A stretch of 64,000 nucleotides of DNA, taken from NCBI GenBank assembly GCA_029747015.1, contig JAKOGI010003143.1:1-64000 (forward strand), written 5' to 3'. Under the pieces are notes generated by a model. It saw only the letters and a program-made list of their open reading frames with translations, was not told the DNA's origin and did no database searches. Of this stretch, positions 10,334 to 21,765 are shown piece by piece; positions within the stretch are counted from its first letter, which is position 1; every line of letters starts with the position of its first letter. Position numbers and translations under genes: made by a program. The DNA is from Carnegiea gigantea (Eukaryota > Streptophyta > Magnoliopsida > Caryophyllales > Cactaceae).

Positions 10334-10480
10334 GAACTGGAGAAATTCAGACAATTTGTTTGTAAAAGGCAAATCTTTTTGAGGGACGCCAATGCTAGCA
10401 TGCAACTAGGCCAGTCAACACCACCAGACTTGATCTATTATGCATCTTCTCTGCCTGGGAGCTTACACTGGTTCGCGTAG
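10334..10480 (+). pseudogene. Possible terminal exon of an unrecognised gene
   Basis: After a plausible acceptor (TCTCCTAACAG) one frame runs about 48 codons: ELEKFRQFVCKRQIFLRDAN, later STPPDLIYYASSLPGSLHW, ending at TAG 10478-10480. The composition is protein-like and not repeat-like. A further plausible acceptor (TTGTGCAG, ending near 11648) opens a short frame reading KSFAESLFRRLKET before a stop. I do not recognise the family, and the upstream fragment at 9678-10081 may be part of the same decayed gene. Confidence 0.35.
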
Positions 10481-13400
10481 CTGTCTCTTTAGAGAAACAT
10501 TTTGTCATGTTCATAGGTGTGATGTTACGAGTCCTATGCTTGTTGATTTTGTTCTATTTGGTGGTGTTGGTAGACGCCTTCTCTAAGTCTGCTGTTTTTG
10601 TTATTTTGCTGTTTTACATGTTGTAAGACAGTCATTGCCAATTAATTATTGGAAAAAGGTGATATTCTTCCGACTGTTGCTATACACCAATTTATCAATG
10701 TAAAAACTACCCTATTAAAGAAAACCAAAACAAAACCACCGAGAAACTCGATACTCTAATAACTAAGGGAGACTTGAGTGATACTGCATCATCAATAAAC
10801 AGCTTCAACTCTGTTGCTTGTTAATGTAGACTTAAGAGAAATTGTCTACATCTTGCCCTTGTTAAAAGACCAGATTTAAAAGGGGTCGGCTATTGTTGGT
10901 GGGAAATTTGGCTCAAAAACCATCAGGAAATCCTGATATAGTCCTGCTGTCAGAAAGACTTTGATCAATTGTAGAATCTTGTTAGGCGTGGCTTGCCCCT
11001 CTTATGCACACTCCGGATTGTGGTTTGTTTGTTCCGGGTTTTATTATTGATCTAGATCAATAAAGACAGGTTTCTGTCAAATTGAACTTGTGGGTTCATC
11101 TGGTAACGCTGACCATTGAGACTTCATTTTTTTTTTTATTTTTAAAATGGAGAGAATCGTCTTGATACTCAATCTGTGTTTCTTGGTCTTACAACTTTTG
11201 TGTTTCATTGCGGCTTTGGGTGAGTCACTTGCTCGTCAAAAGGTAACATAAGTACAGAGAGTGACGACTACAACAGCTCCATAGATGTCTTTCCATATGT
11301 TAATGACCCAAACCAAACCAAACTGGTATTCCAACTCCCTATCTAGAGTGGGATGGTCACTGGAATCTTGTACGCATCTAGTATTGCAGTAGTTGTAAAG
11401 AAAATGTTGTCATTATACTCTGGATTTGAAGTACACTAACCACTTGCTACTGAACAAAATAAGTAATAGGAAGTGTTTGAGAAATTTCGCTGTACTTCAC
11501 TGTGATTAAAAGCCGGAAAAAGTATCTGACAGCCATGCTTGAGCTGTTTCGATAGTGTTGAATTTCATTAGTACTCCGATTTGATCATATTTATGTCGAT
11601 GTCAATATGATAACGAGATGAATATGGATACTTTCTTCTATTGTGCAGGCAAAAGAGCTTTGCTGAATCCTTGTTTCGGAGATTGAAAGAAACATGAAGT
11701 TGTTACCCAGAACTGATGCTATCCTCCTGTTCAGCTTGTTCTTTTTTCAGCAACTCCCTTACCCCTTAATCTACCCATCACTGATTCAGTGTTTTTTCTG
11801 TTGACTTTGATGTAGAAGTTTTTTTTTTTTTTCATTTTTTTTTTAAATTTAAATATCTTTATTGGGATAGTGTGACTTGGAATGTAACTAGGCTTCCCCA
11901 GGTACACTCTGCATCAAGTTTTTGACTGGACTGGGCATTACATGTTTTGATCGGAATGTTTGCTTGGAATAATAACCATTCCTTTCAACATTTTCCTGCA
12001 CTAATGTAAGCTTTCATTTCATTATATTAGATTTTGCGGGGTTCTTTTGTTTTTGGGTTTAGGTTTTCAATATTATCATCAGACATGTATATTATAAAAA
12101 TTTGGCATATCCTTGATTGTATGGAAGTTTTTTGGTTTGAAATTTTCAATAGATTGTGAAATCTAGAAGGACCAGAAGAGATGGACAATGTGTACTACGA
12201 ATATTAGATATGTATAGACTTCCCCCTTTTTTCCTTTGCTTGTTTAGGTCCATCAATCTATTGGTGAACTAGCTGGCACCAATAACGCTTAAAACAAACA
12301 TTCCGTCTCGTATTTCTACACTATCAGAGTTGACAAGTAATACTAATGTACCCCACTTTTTTATTCCAAGGAAAAAAAACTATGATACCTCTGCTACTAC
12401 GCTTGTTCTTTGTAGTTTTCATATTTTGAATTTAATATATAGATTGTGCTAAAATTGTAGAATGTTACGATTACCTACCATTTACTAAAACCGTTTGTTA
12501 CAGAATACAAATTGTCAGCACAAAGCAATAAGACCGAAAAAAATGAAACACGAAGTGACCATGCCAAACATAAAATGCAACCAAAAAAAGTAATCTGCAC
12601 CAATTAATCACATTAAAAGGGGAAAAAATAGCATCAAGTTCAAATCAATTATTTGTGCGAAGTTAAAAAAAGATCTGCGCCAAGAACATATTGCAACTAA
12701 ACCGTTGACAAAATAATAAAAATAAAAGAAAATTAAAGAAATTAGAATTAGATTAAATTAACAGTCTAAGCTCTAAATAAGATAAGAGCGATAGAGAAAA
12801 ATTTGGACTTGGGTACATTTAATTTTATTTCACTTTTTTATCAAGTTTCAATTTTATAAATGTACTTTTAATATTTAAATAAATTAAAAATATCAACGTG
12901 TGGATTGGATATATTTAAAAAGTATCTGTAATTTTTTAGACCTAATTTAGAGGTGTCCATATATATTAATTTAACTCCATTAAAAACACCTTATTAGAGT
13001 TTTTTTGAGGAGAGGGGTGTACTCCCATACAAAAAGATCCGCCCTTGAGAAGAGAGAGAGCCCAGAAGCATCTTGAAAAATACAGACGTGGCAATTTCTT
13101 ATGTGCTCCCAGGAGCACCTGCTCTTATCGTCCATATATATATATATATATATATTTTCATTCGTGTATTTATTATATATTAATTTTTCAATATATATTT
13201 GTTGATGTAGCTGTTAAAAATATATGCTCTCGTACGTATGATATACATATTGGAATATGGGAGTTGGGAAATTCGGTGGTTGACTTCGGCCTGATCCTAG
13301 TGAGCACTCACGCTTCTCTCTCTCTTTTTTTTTTTTCGGCCTGATCCTAGCATTGCTAACGTAGGCTTAGCCGTTGACCCAATTATTATCCATGGTAGAA

Positions 13401-13832
13401 AATTAGTGTTTCGTATTCGAGTTGCCAACTCATAATATTGTTAATGATCTTGGTTTAGCTCTTTGAATATTACGCCAATCAAACCTCGTTCAATTCTCGA
13501 AGTTCACTTGCTTTGTGAGTTAATTAATTGCAAAATAATGAGTATCTTGTTATAAGATATTTTTTTAGTGTCTTATGTTTACTTTAAAATTATATTAGTA
13601 TATTTTTAAATAGAAAAATTTGGTATAATTAAATAGTGAAAGTATATTATAAGATATAAAATATGTAAAATTATCTTTTTATCTATAATTTACATTTCTA
13701 AAATAACATATCAGATGTCCTCGTAGATAGAGCTGATTCTTTTTTTTTTTAATAGAAGTAGATAGAGTTGATTCGATAAAGGTATTATTTAATACTTTAT
13801 CAGCATAAGCCATAGATATTTAAGTTTAGCAA
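10481..13832. other. Intergenic DNA, no gene seen
   Basis: No supported coding region. Present are poly-T tracts near 11820-11846, a short TA run near 13136-13154 and a tight hairpin sequence (GTGCTCC-CA-GGAGCAC near 13103-13118). The 99-aa ORF over the TA run is not credible. Confidence 0.4.
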
Positions 13833-15310
13833 TCTATATTATTATAATAGCCATCTTTAAAAACCCCAGAATGGTGCAACGAGAGTGATTTGCGGGATTT
13901 AATGTAATCTTTCCCATAAAAATTATTTATGTATTAAATCTAAGTCGTCAATATTAAAGTTAAGATATCACTTTATTTTATTTAAAAAATCCCCTACGAT
14001 TTCAGATATACATGATAAAGATATATGATAATTCAATTATCTTGAAAAACAATTAGACCGTTATATTTATTCATTAAATCTAAACCATAAACTCTAGTTT
14101 TTTTAAACCACCTTATCTAAGTAAAATACCCATTTATAATTTTTATTTTTTGAAAAAATATTCATAATTTCAGTTATATTTGATAAAGAATACATGATAA
14201 TTGTATTATCTAAAAAAATTAAAGCAGTTAAAAAAAGTGATAATCTTTCAAAAAAATCTAAAATGCTAGCTGCAACGGGAGTGATTTACAGAATTTGATG
14301 TAATGATGATAATAAAAATTAGTCATCTATTAAATCTAAGCCTTTAATTTTGTATCTAATCTGTCTATCTATCTACACTATATTAATAACAATATTTGAA
14401 AAATTTTAAAATATTAACACGAGAGTGATTTGCGGGATTTAGTGTAATCTTAGCCACAAATATTATCAACTCATTAAATCTAAACTCTTGATTTTAAAAT
14501 TAAAAAAATAGTTTGTAACTGTCGTCTATCACCAAGGAAAATACTGCCTTACTTTTATTTATCTATATATCTGTACTATTAATTATAATAAAATTCTTTA
14601 CGAAACCCTAGAATGGTGTAACAGGAGTAATTTGTGGGATTTGGTATAATCTTAATCATAAAAATTATTTATGCATTAAATCTAAGTTATCGATTTTAAA
14701 GTCAAGATATCTCTTCATTTTATTTAAAAAATCCATCATGATTTCGAATGTACATGATAAAAGATAGATAATAATTCAATTATATAAAAAAATTAGGCAA
14801 TTATATTTATTCATTAAATCTAAACCGTAGATTTTAATTCTAAAAAAACCACATTATTTAAGTAAAATACCTATTTATAATTTTTATATTTTTAAGTGTA
14901 TTTATTCATAATTTTGATTATATTTGACCAACGATGCATGATAATTCTATTATTTAAAAAAAAAATTCCAAGCACTTAACAAAAGTGATAATTTTTGGAA
15001 AAACCTAAAATGCTAGTTATAACTGGAGTGATTTACCGGATTAGATATAATATCAGCTATAAAAATTAGTCATCTATTAAATCTAGGCTTTTGATTTTGT
15101 ATCTAATATGTCTATCTATCTACACTATATTAATAACAACATTTGGAAAATCCTAAAATGCTAACACGAGAGTGATTTGCGGGACTTGGTGTAATTTTAG
15201 CTACAAATATTATTAACTCATTCAATTTAAACCCTTGATTTTAAAGTTTATTAAAAAAAATAGTTTGTAACTACCATCTCTCTTCAAGAAAAATACTACC
15301 TTATTTTTAT
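13833..15310. repeat. Higher-order tandem repeat, two units of about 740 bp
   Basis: A core such as GAGTGATTTGCGGGATT occurs near 13882, 14278, 14419, 14622, 15026 and 15167. The spacings 396, 141 and 203, then 404 and 141, show a two-level structure: about three core-bearing sub-units per higher unit, and two higher units. Each core is followed by an ATTAAATCTAA-type word, and each higher unit includes TCTATCTATCTACACTATATTAATA. That last word resembles 5' ends of plant Helitrons, such as the one at 56973. No coding potential. Boundaries are approximate. Confidence 0.75.
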
Positions 15311-15896
15311 TTATTTTTTTACAAACAAAACTTAGGGGAGTTAACTACCTGCTCCTTATATTTTCGATTATACGTGATATATGATGTAGGGGCTTTAGAT
15401 GCTTTTGGCTGTTGATTATGTGCACGTCTCTTTCTCTCATCAAAGCGCACACACCCACACTCTCTCCCTCCAGGAAACTGATTTCTTCAATTTATTTTGG
15501 AAATCTCTTCTTTAATAACCCTAAGAATTTATATATAATTTTCTATGTTTATAGATAGGTGAGGGTCTCTAATATTCATTATATCTTTGGATTCATATTT
15601 TTTTTATGGGTTATCATAAAAAGTATCAAATGTTAGATACATTATGGTGTACAATTTGCAATCCATAAAGATTAATGTATAATGCATAAACGTAGGAGTT
15701 AAAGAGAAGAAAATGATTTTATTTTGAAATAGATTTAGATATCTAATTATTCTCGAAAGTAGTGCTGTCTAATATAAAGGAATGAGAATTCTTCGCTTAT
15801 AACATATTGAAACTATTTTATATGTGAGTGATATATGATCCTAACTGCCTCATACTATGTGCTGATTATTTCGTGAAGCAAGACCTACTTTTAGGT
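15311..15896. other. AT-rich intergenic DNA, nothing recognised
   Basis: No ORF, RNA gene or transposon end seen. Confidence 0.4.
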
Positions 15897-16235
15897 CCTG
15901 TTCTTTTCGTTGATAAATTCAAATTTACCAATATCAATTAATTTCGACCCACATTAACCCACTTCATGAACTTTAATAAAAAAATATCAATTTTAACCCA
16001 CTTAAACCAACTTTAATTAATTTCAATCCATTTTTTACTATTTTAATCAATTTCTACCAATCACACAAAAAAAAATAAACCCACTTCAACTTGTTTCAAC
16101 CCACTTCAACCTACTTTAACTAATTTCAACAAAAAATACCTACTTCAATCCATTTCTACCAATCTTAAACAATTTCACTTATTTACCAACCCATATTTCT
16201 TTTAATGGATTAATTTTTTCAAGCATAGTCAACTT
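15897..16235. mobile_element. Miniature element of the CTGTTCTTTTCGTT family, copy A
   Basis: Starts AGGTCCTGTTCTTTTCGTTG and continues as degenerate tandem words of the type AATTTCAACCCACTTCAACC. The same start and internal words appear at 16948-17285 and, inverted, at 18371-18748. The right end is not sharply defined. Superfamily unknown. Confidence 0.5.
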
Positions 16236-16947
16236 TACAACTGAACTTAGTGAGATTTGAGACTTTCAGACATGAAAAAAATGATCTGATTTACCAATTA
16301 AAGTTTCCATTAGTTGAAATAATCAATTTTGCTAATTATACAATTAAGTAAATCAAACAATATTTTACTTAATATTCATAAAATATTTATGAGACAAGTG
16401 ATTTTATAAAAAGAATACTCTATAGCTTTAAAATTAAAATTTAATTTAAAAGATAATTCGTATATCGCACAGATTTATACTAATTTATAATTATATATAG
16501 TCATTAAAAATTAATAATTTTAAATCATAAAATATGATAATTTAAGATGATTCAGGATATTAAAAAATAAAGACATATATTATCACTCTAATCAATTAAT
16601 GATTAGTTTCTCTAGAAACTTTTAGCATCCCTTGCTCCGTTGCTCGTCCAGTTCCACTCCACCGCGCCAACTTCAACTGCAAGTGCGCGTGAACAAAGCA
16701 GCGCGCCAGATTAAGCTGTCTTTTTATCATCGAGTCAATCTTTCCAATGTAAACACTGCTCAATGAAACTTTCCCCGGAAGAGATCTTCTTGCTTTCATG
16801 CAAATGTTGATTGGACCCAAAGGGAGAAGCGTCTTGCTCGTTTTGTTGTCAAAATTAGTAGTAAGATATTGTAAAGAAACATGATATAATATAAATACAT
16901 AAGAATTTGTGAAAATATTAGAAGTTATAAGAAGTAATAAGGTAGAT
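16236..16947. other. AT-rich intergenic DNA, nothing recognised
   Basis: No supported gene; the 74-aa minus ORF near 16600-16820 shows no motif. Confidence 0.4.
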
Positions 16948-17285
16948 CCTGTTCTTTTCGTTAGTAAATATTAATTTATTCACCTCAACAAACTTCAATC
17001 CACTTTAATCTACTTTACCAATTTTAATAAAAAATACCTACTTCAATAATTTCAACTCACTTTAACCAACTTCAATCAACTTCAATCAACTTCAACACAC
17101 TTTCCACGATTTTAACCAACTTTTACCCATCATACAAAAAAATCAACCCATTTTAATCAACTCAACTTAATTTAACTTACTTCAACTAATTTCAACCCAC
17201 TTCAACATATTTAAACTTATTTCAACACATTTTTATCGATTTCAATTAATTTTATTTATTTGCTAACTCATATTTTTCCAATAAA
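16948..17285. mobile_element. Miniature element of the CTGTTCTTTTCGTT family, copy B
   Basis: Starts ATCCTGTTCTTTTCGTTAGT and carries the same CTTCAACCCACTT-type words as copy A. The right end, read in reverse, is TTTTTTATTGG..., only loosely matching the left end. It lies about 280 bp upstream of the LysM pseudogene start. Confidence 0.5.
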
Positions 17286-18370
17286 AAAAACACATCCGTA
17301 GCCTACTAAAAGTCTTACCTCTTAAAAAGAAAAAATAGTCTCTCAAAACCTCATAAAGAAAAAACCAAATCCGTACATTGGAGAATACAACACGAAGCCA
17401 GGCCCAGGGAGAATTTTCCGCCCGCCATATCATAGGGGCAACGTTGACTTGGTCAAAGTCATTCATATTTCCCTGTTCTTCTATTCCCCCTCTTAAATTC
17501 GTATTTCCCTCTCTTACTGGTCAGTACTCGTCATCCAATAGAAACAGAAGAAACAGAGCAGTCAGTAATGGGCTTTCCACATCTGCTACGCTCCTTGTCT
17601 CTTCTCTCTCTCTTCATTCTCTCTCCTCCTCTAACCACCACCACCACCACCGTCACCGCCCAAGTCCGACGGTCGTTTTTCAATTGCACCACCAAGTCTC
17701 CGTGCACCGCCGTGGCTGGCTACGTCTCACCCAACACTACACTCGGCCACATCCAATCCCTCTTCCAACTCCCCTCCCTCCTCCCTCTCCTTGGCGCCAA
17801 CGGCCTCCCCTCCTCCACCCCATCCACACACAAAGTCCTCCAAAGTTCGACGGTCAGGATCCCCTTCCCTTGCCGCTGCATCAACGGCTTAGGCTTCTCC
17901 GACCGCGTCCCCTAATACGTCGTCGGTAAGGGCGATAACCTCTCCTACATCGCCAATGACGTCTTCTCGGGACTGACGGTGTACAACCAAATCCAGACCG
18001 TTAATTACATCTTCCAGGATGGCAACGCGGATGCCGACTTGCTCTACGTTGGCCAGAAGCTATGGATCCCACTGCCGTGTAGCTGTGATGACGTGGATGG
18101 ACAGCAGGTTGTCCACTATGCACACGTGGTGGCTCCAAACAGCACAGTGAATGAGATTGCCAAGGAGTTTGTTACGACGTCCCAGACGTTGATGAGTCTC
18201 AATGGGATCACCGATCCTGGGAATCTCATTGCCGGCCAAGTCCTTGATGTCCCTCTCAAAGGTCCTTGTCCTTGCTTTTTCTCTCTCCTCTCTGCTTCTT
18301 TCATACTCTTATCATTTGAATGTCTTAATTCGAGTATCATTCGGAAATAATAAATATTTTTTTACAAATT

Positions 18371-18748
18371 CGGGTATATTCTTTTTGTTAGTGAATTGTA
18401 GTTGGTGAAAGAGTTAAGTTAATTAAGACAAATTAAAATAGATTGAAGTGGGTTGAAATTAGTATTTTTTGTTGAAATAGGTTGAGATAGATTAAAGTGA
18501 GCTAAAGTTGATTGAAATTAGTATATTTTTATGTGATGGGTTGAAGTTGTTTATAATTGTGAGTGCAAAATTTGGAAGGAGGTAAGTTGAAATTGGTTGA
18601 AGTGGGTCGAAGTAAGTTGAAGTTGATTGAAGTGGATTGGAATTGGTATTTTTCATTGAAGTAGGTTGAATTTGATTGAAGTGAATTGAGTGGGTTGAAG
18701 TAGATTGAAGTTAGTAAATTGAAAAAGATCAACGAAAAAGCACACCCG
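18371..18748 (-). mobile_element. Miniature element in intron 1 of the LysM pseudogene
   Basis: Imperfect terminal inverted repeats: CGGGTATATTCTTTTTGTTA on the left and, in reverse, CGGGTGTGCTTTTTCGTTGA on the right. Inside are GGTTGAAGTGGGTTGAA-type words, the reverse of those in copies A and B. A second copy of the surrounding intron at 24831-25010 lacks exactly this segment and so serves as an empty site. That confirms it as an insertion and fixes its ends to within a few bases. Confidence 0.78.
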
Positions 18749-19006
18749 TAATTTTGTATTAATGTAAAAATCGTATAATCTGTATTGAAAATGATATGCC
18801 TATCAAACAAAAATTATTAACAGCGGTATGATTAAAGGAGTGGGAATCTTATTGAAAACAAAATATTGGCATTGATCGGAAAGCAGTGGGAATCGGGCAG
18901 ATTCTTTGTGGATTATATTAATGATATCAATAAATAAATTTAGAAAAGCACGGGGGTTGATTAATAAAGAAACTTCCACCTAAAGTCAGAAAAGCATGCT
19001 TCGAAT

Positions 19007-19317
19007 AATCGAATTAGAACTTACAAAATTGATCTGAAATTTAAAATTCGAACCGAACGATCCGGATCCATATTCAAAATATACTCACCTAAAAGTAGAC
19101 TCGAACCAAACCATACCCGACCAGAAATTTTCTACAAAGTTGCTTGTTTGGCATGACGAGTGTATTTGACCAAAAATTAGTTGGCCCGAAATCGACCTGA
19201 ACCGAACCATACCCGACCCAAATCGAAGCGATTCAAAATGTCACTTAACCCGAACATGACCCAACCCAAATTTAACCCGAGCCATACCCGAACCGAATGA
19301 CTCATTTACCAAGTCTA
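19007..19317. mobile_element. Probable hAT miniature element in intron 1
   Basis: Flanked by an exact 8-bp repeat CTTCGAAT (18999-19006 and 19318-19325), the size hAT elements leave. The interior is rich in CGAACCGAAC and AACCCGA words like the other hAT miniature elements here. The terminal inverted repeats are poor (left end eroded), so the call rests on duplication and composition. Confidence 0.55.
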
Positions 19318-19637
19318 CTTCGAATATTATTTTGATCTTTTTTTTTATTAGTCTTGACTAAACCTTGAGATTTCAACCATAAATAATCTTACCTTTGTAA
19401 GCATATACTAAGAATTCTATCAAATATATGATTGTACTTGCTGAGTTTTTCCTTCCATTTGTGCAGCTTGCAGTTCAAGCGATGTGCAAATCAGCTCTCC
19501 TGATGATTCGTTGCTCGCTGCCAATGGAACTTACGTTTACACTGCTAACAATTGCTTGAAATGCACGTGACGCTGCCAACGCTTACAAGTACACCCTCAG
19601 CCCCCCTCCCCCACAAAGGAAAAAAAATCATGCTTTC

Positions 19638-19640
<3 letters not shown>

Positions 19641-19695
<55 letters not shown>

Positions 19696-19698
19696 ATG
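19641..19698. repeat. (AT)n microsatellite
   Basis: Almost pure AT dinucleotides with one TT interruption, in intron 2 of the LysM pseudogene. Confidence 0.9.
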
Positions 19699-20010
19699 AT
19701 CAGTAGTGATTAGTAACTATTGTTTCAGTGATCGTTAGTGTTACCTTGATGATCAATATACCTTTGAGGAAACCTTTGAAAATTTGTTCAAGATATGTTG
19801 ATCACCAAGGTAGTGCTAACGATCACTGACACAATAGCTACTGATCACTATTGATCACCTCATTCTAGTAGTGACTAGTAGTTATTGTTTTAGTGATAAT
19901 TAGTATTATCTTGACGATCAATATACCTTTACGTCAACCTTTGAAAATTTGTTTAAGATATGTTGATCACTAAGGTAATACTAACGATCACTGATACAAT
20001 AGCTACTAAT
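19699..20010. repeat. Tandemly duplicated foldback sequence
   Basis: An arm near 19710-19770 (TTTCAGTGATCGTTAGTG then TTACCTTGATGATCAA) is repeated in reverse complement near 19797-19850 (TTGATCACCAAGGTAGTGC then TAACGATCACTGAC). The arm-loop-arm unit is present twice (about 19699-19865 and 19865-20010), with loop CAATATACCTTT...TTGAAAATTTGTT. Single strands could form long hairpins. It may be a foldback miniature element that duplicated in place. Confidence 0.75.
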
Positions 20011-20055
20011 CACCTCATCCTACTTATCCTACACAAGATCTCATCCTACCAGAGT

Positions 20056-20215
20056 CATATATATATAAAATATATATATATATATATTATATATATATAT
20101 ATGTACACATACATATATACATACACATATATAGATACACACACACACACACACACACATATATACACACACACATATATATATGTACACACACGCACAC
20201 GCACATATAAATGAG
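20056..20215. repeat. Compound AT/CA microsatellite
   Basis: Alternating TA and CA dinucleotide blocks, including a run of about ten CA units near 20140-20158. The ORF across it (THTHTHIYTHT type) is a repeat artefact. Confidence 0.9.
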
Positions 20216-20625
20216 TCCAAACATTACGATCGTGACATGTGGCCTCGAAAGCATTTATTAAGATTTTATTAAAAACAAAAATTTAAACAATATGTGACTT
20301 GAAGTCATCATGATGAATAGTATCTTTTTAAGTACTTCAATGAAGAAAAAAAGAAAATAAATTATTGATATATTAATATTATTATTTCTAAAATTTTAAA
20401 TTATAAGATTAATTATAATATTTTTAAAAATATTTTAGTTAAAATTTTAAAAGAAACCATACGTACCACGGGTTTGAAGGCTAGTAGTAATTAAGATTGG
20501 ATCCTTTATGTTGTAATAAGGTGGTAATTAAGTGATTATGCGAGGTTTTGAATTTGAATCTTGCAGGCTGCAATGCCAACCATCTGGACTGAAATTGGCA
20601 AACAAGTCTACATGTACTGGCACTG

Positions 20626-21099
20626 GTATGTTTCATATTTACCCCACCGTCACCCTTTGTAACTTTACATATAGAAGGACAAAACTTGAGCCAAACCAAG
20701 TTGGTGGGTTCATCAATAACTGGCTCAACATCGATAATGTGGGTCTTGTCTTGACAGGGTTTTGGGGAGAGCCGATCGAATCAGACTAACAAAGTAATCC
20801 AAACGTAGCCAACTTTTACTTAACTAGGCACAAAGTAGTCCAGTAGATGCCATTAATTTGAAGATCGATATGTGATTCTCTAGTGAAAATCATTTAAGTT
20901 TTAACCGTTGTCCAATTATTTAATACATGATTATAACTTTGTTTGCATTACATGTATGGGTGTTAAACAGGTCCAAATGGCAACGTTTCTTTTTGTTTTT
21001 ATTATGCGATTTTACTGAGTTATCCTTTTTAACTTTATGAAAATGCCCTTGGGGTTTTAATACTTTTCGTTTAGTTTTTCTTCGGATACTTCATTTTTT
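20626..21099. other. Sequence downstream of the LysM relic, nothing recognised
   Basis: No further LysM exon and no transposon end could be identified here. The LysM gene appears truncated before its last coding part. Confidence 0.4.
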
Positions 21100-21102
21100 A
21101 TA

Positions 21103-21315
21103 TTATTCTTCTTTATCTGTGTAATAAGTTATTTGTGATTCGTTTAAAGATTTATTTGGCTGAAACCATATAGTATATTCAAAAGTTAATTTTACTAATG
21201 ATATATTATCTTTAATTAAGTTTATAGTATTATCTTTAATTAAGTTTATAGTAGTTGGATGTACACTTTCTGATAAAGCGGATAGATAATTTAATCTAAC
21301 TTTATAGTGATTCAA
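21103..21315 (-). pseudogene. Short ORF in the pararetroviral segment
   Basis: A 70-codon minus-strand frame with an internal exact duplication (two LIKDN units, from a roughly 20-bp tandem repeat near 21213-21253). It lies just downstream of the primer site on that strand, where the first viral ORF would be expected. No domain recognised. Confidence 0.35.
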
Positions 21316-21749
21316 TAAGTTTTATCTCACACTTTTAGTCGTACAGTCGAATCTCAGATAATCCCAAACTTCATCTTGTGTATAGTATTTTAAGTTTGTA
21401 AAATTAAAACCTTGTCCTGCTAGACAATCACCTTCTCGGTTTAATCTAGAGCTAGACTGTAATTTATTTTTCAGATAACTCATATCTTTAATTTGATCAG
21501 AAGTTCTTCTATTGCTTTCTACAAATATTTAATATGTGAGGTTAACTTTTCTTGGTGTATGAAGAGATCTTTAATGGTTTGCTGGTGGAGATTAACGAGA
21601 GTAGGGCCAAGTAACACAAGGTGACAAGGGTAGATTATTTTTAATGCAAATTTATTTTTTGATTGATGTGTGGCTGTGTGCAGAGGTCGATATAGTTAAT
21701 TGTAGTCAGTAGTGACAAGGTAGTGAGTAGCTATATTTGGTTTTAGTCG

Positions 21750-21765
21750 GTGGGCTATGATACCA
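21750..21765 (-). other. Candidate tRNA-Met primer-binding site of the pararetrovirus
   Basis: The minus strand reads TGGTATCATAGCCCAC, one base from the consensus TGGTATCAGAGC that plant pararetroviruses use for minus-strand priming. It sits in a non-coding stretch between viral ORFs, as in circular caulimovirid genomes. Copia elements share the motif, but no LTR is adjacent. Confidence 0.6.

Larger units (their letters stand above)
17568..20625 (+). pseudogene. LysM-domain GPI-anchored protein (LYM2/CEBiP-like), broken
   Basis: Exon 1 is 17568-18261: a signal peptide of about 31 residues, then Cys-containing LysM modules (GLTVYNQIQTVN, WIPLPCSC, VVHYAHVV, LDVPLK). Exon 2 is 19467-19588, with acceptor GTGCAG; it reads ACSSSDVQ...NNCLKC. 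Exon 3 is 20567-20625, with acceptor TTGCAG; it reads LQCQPSGLKLANKSTC. Splice phases agree. Intact relatives bind chitin oligomers at the plasma membrane and signal with a LysM kinase. Damage: an in-frame TAA at codon 116 (17913-17915), a 2-nt loss in exon 2 just after KCT, and no recognisable exon coding the C-terminal GPI signal. Introns 1 and 2 hold miniature elements. The family call is strong; pseudogene status depends on the stop being real. Confidence 0.87.

Noticed and set aside
13833..15310. CRISPR-like spacing of a repeated core
   Set aside because: Plant nuclear context, diverged long units and no constant spacer length; a tandem repeat.
17378..17929. 183-aa ORF rich in His/Arg/Pro overlapping the LysM exon 1
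   Set aside because: Out-of-frame shadow of the Pro/Ser/Leu-rich LysM coding sequence.
19960..20214. 84-aa ORF with THTHTH and IYIYI runs
   Set aside because: Translation of a dinucleotide microsatellite.
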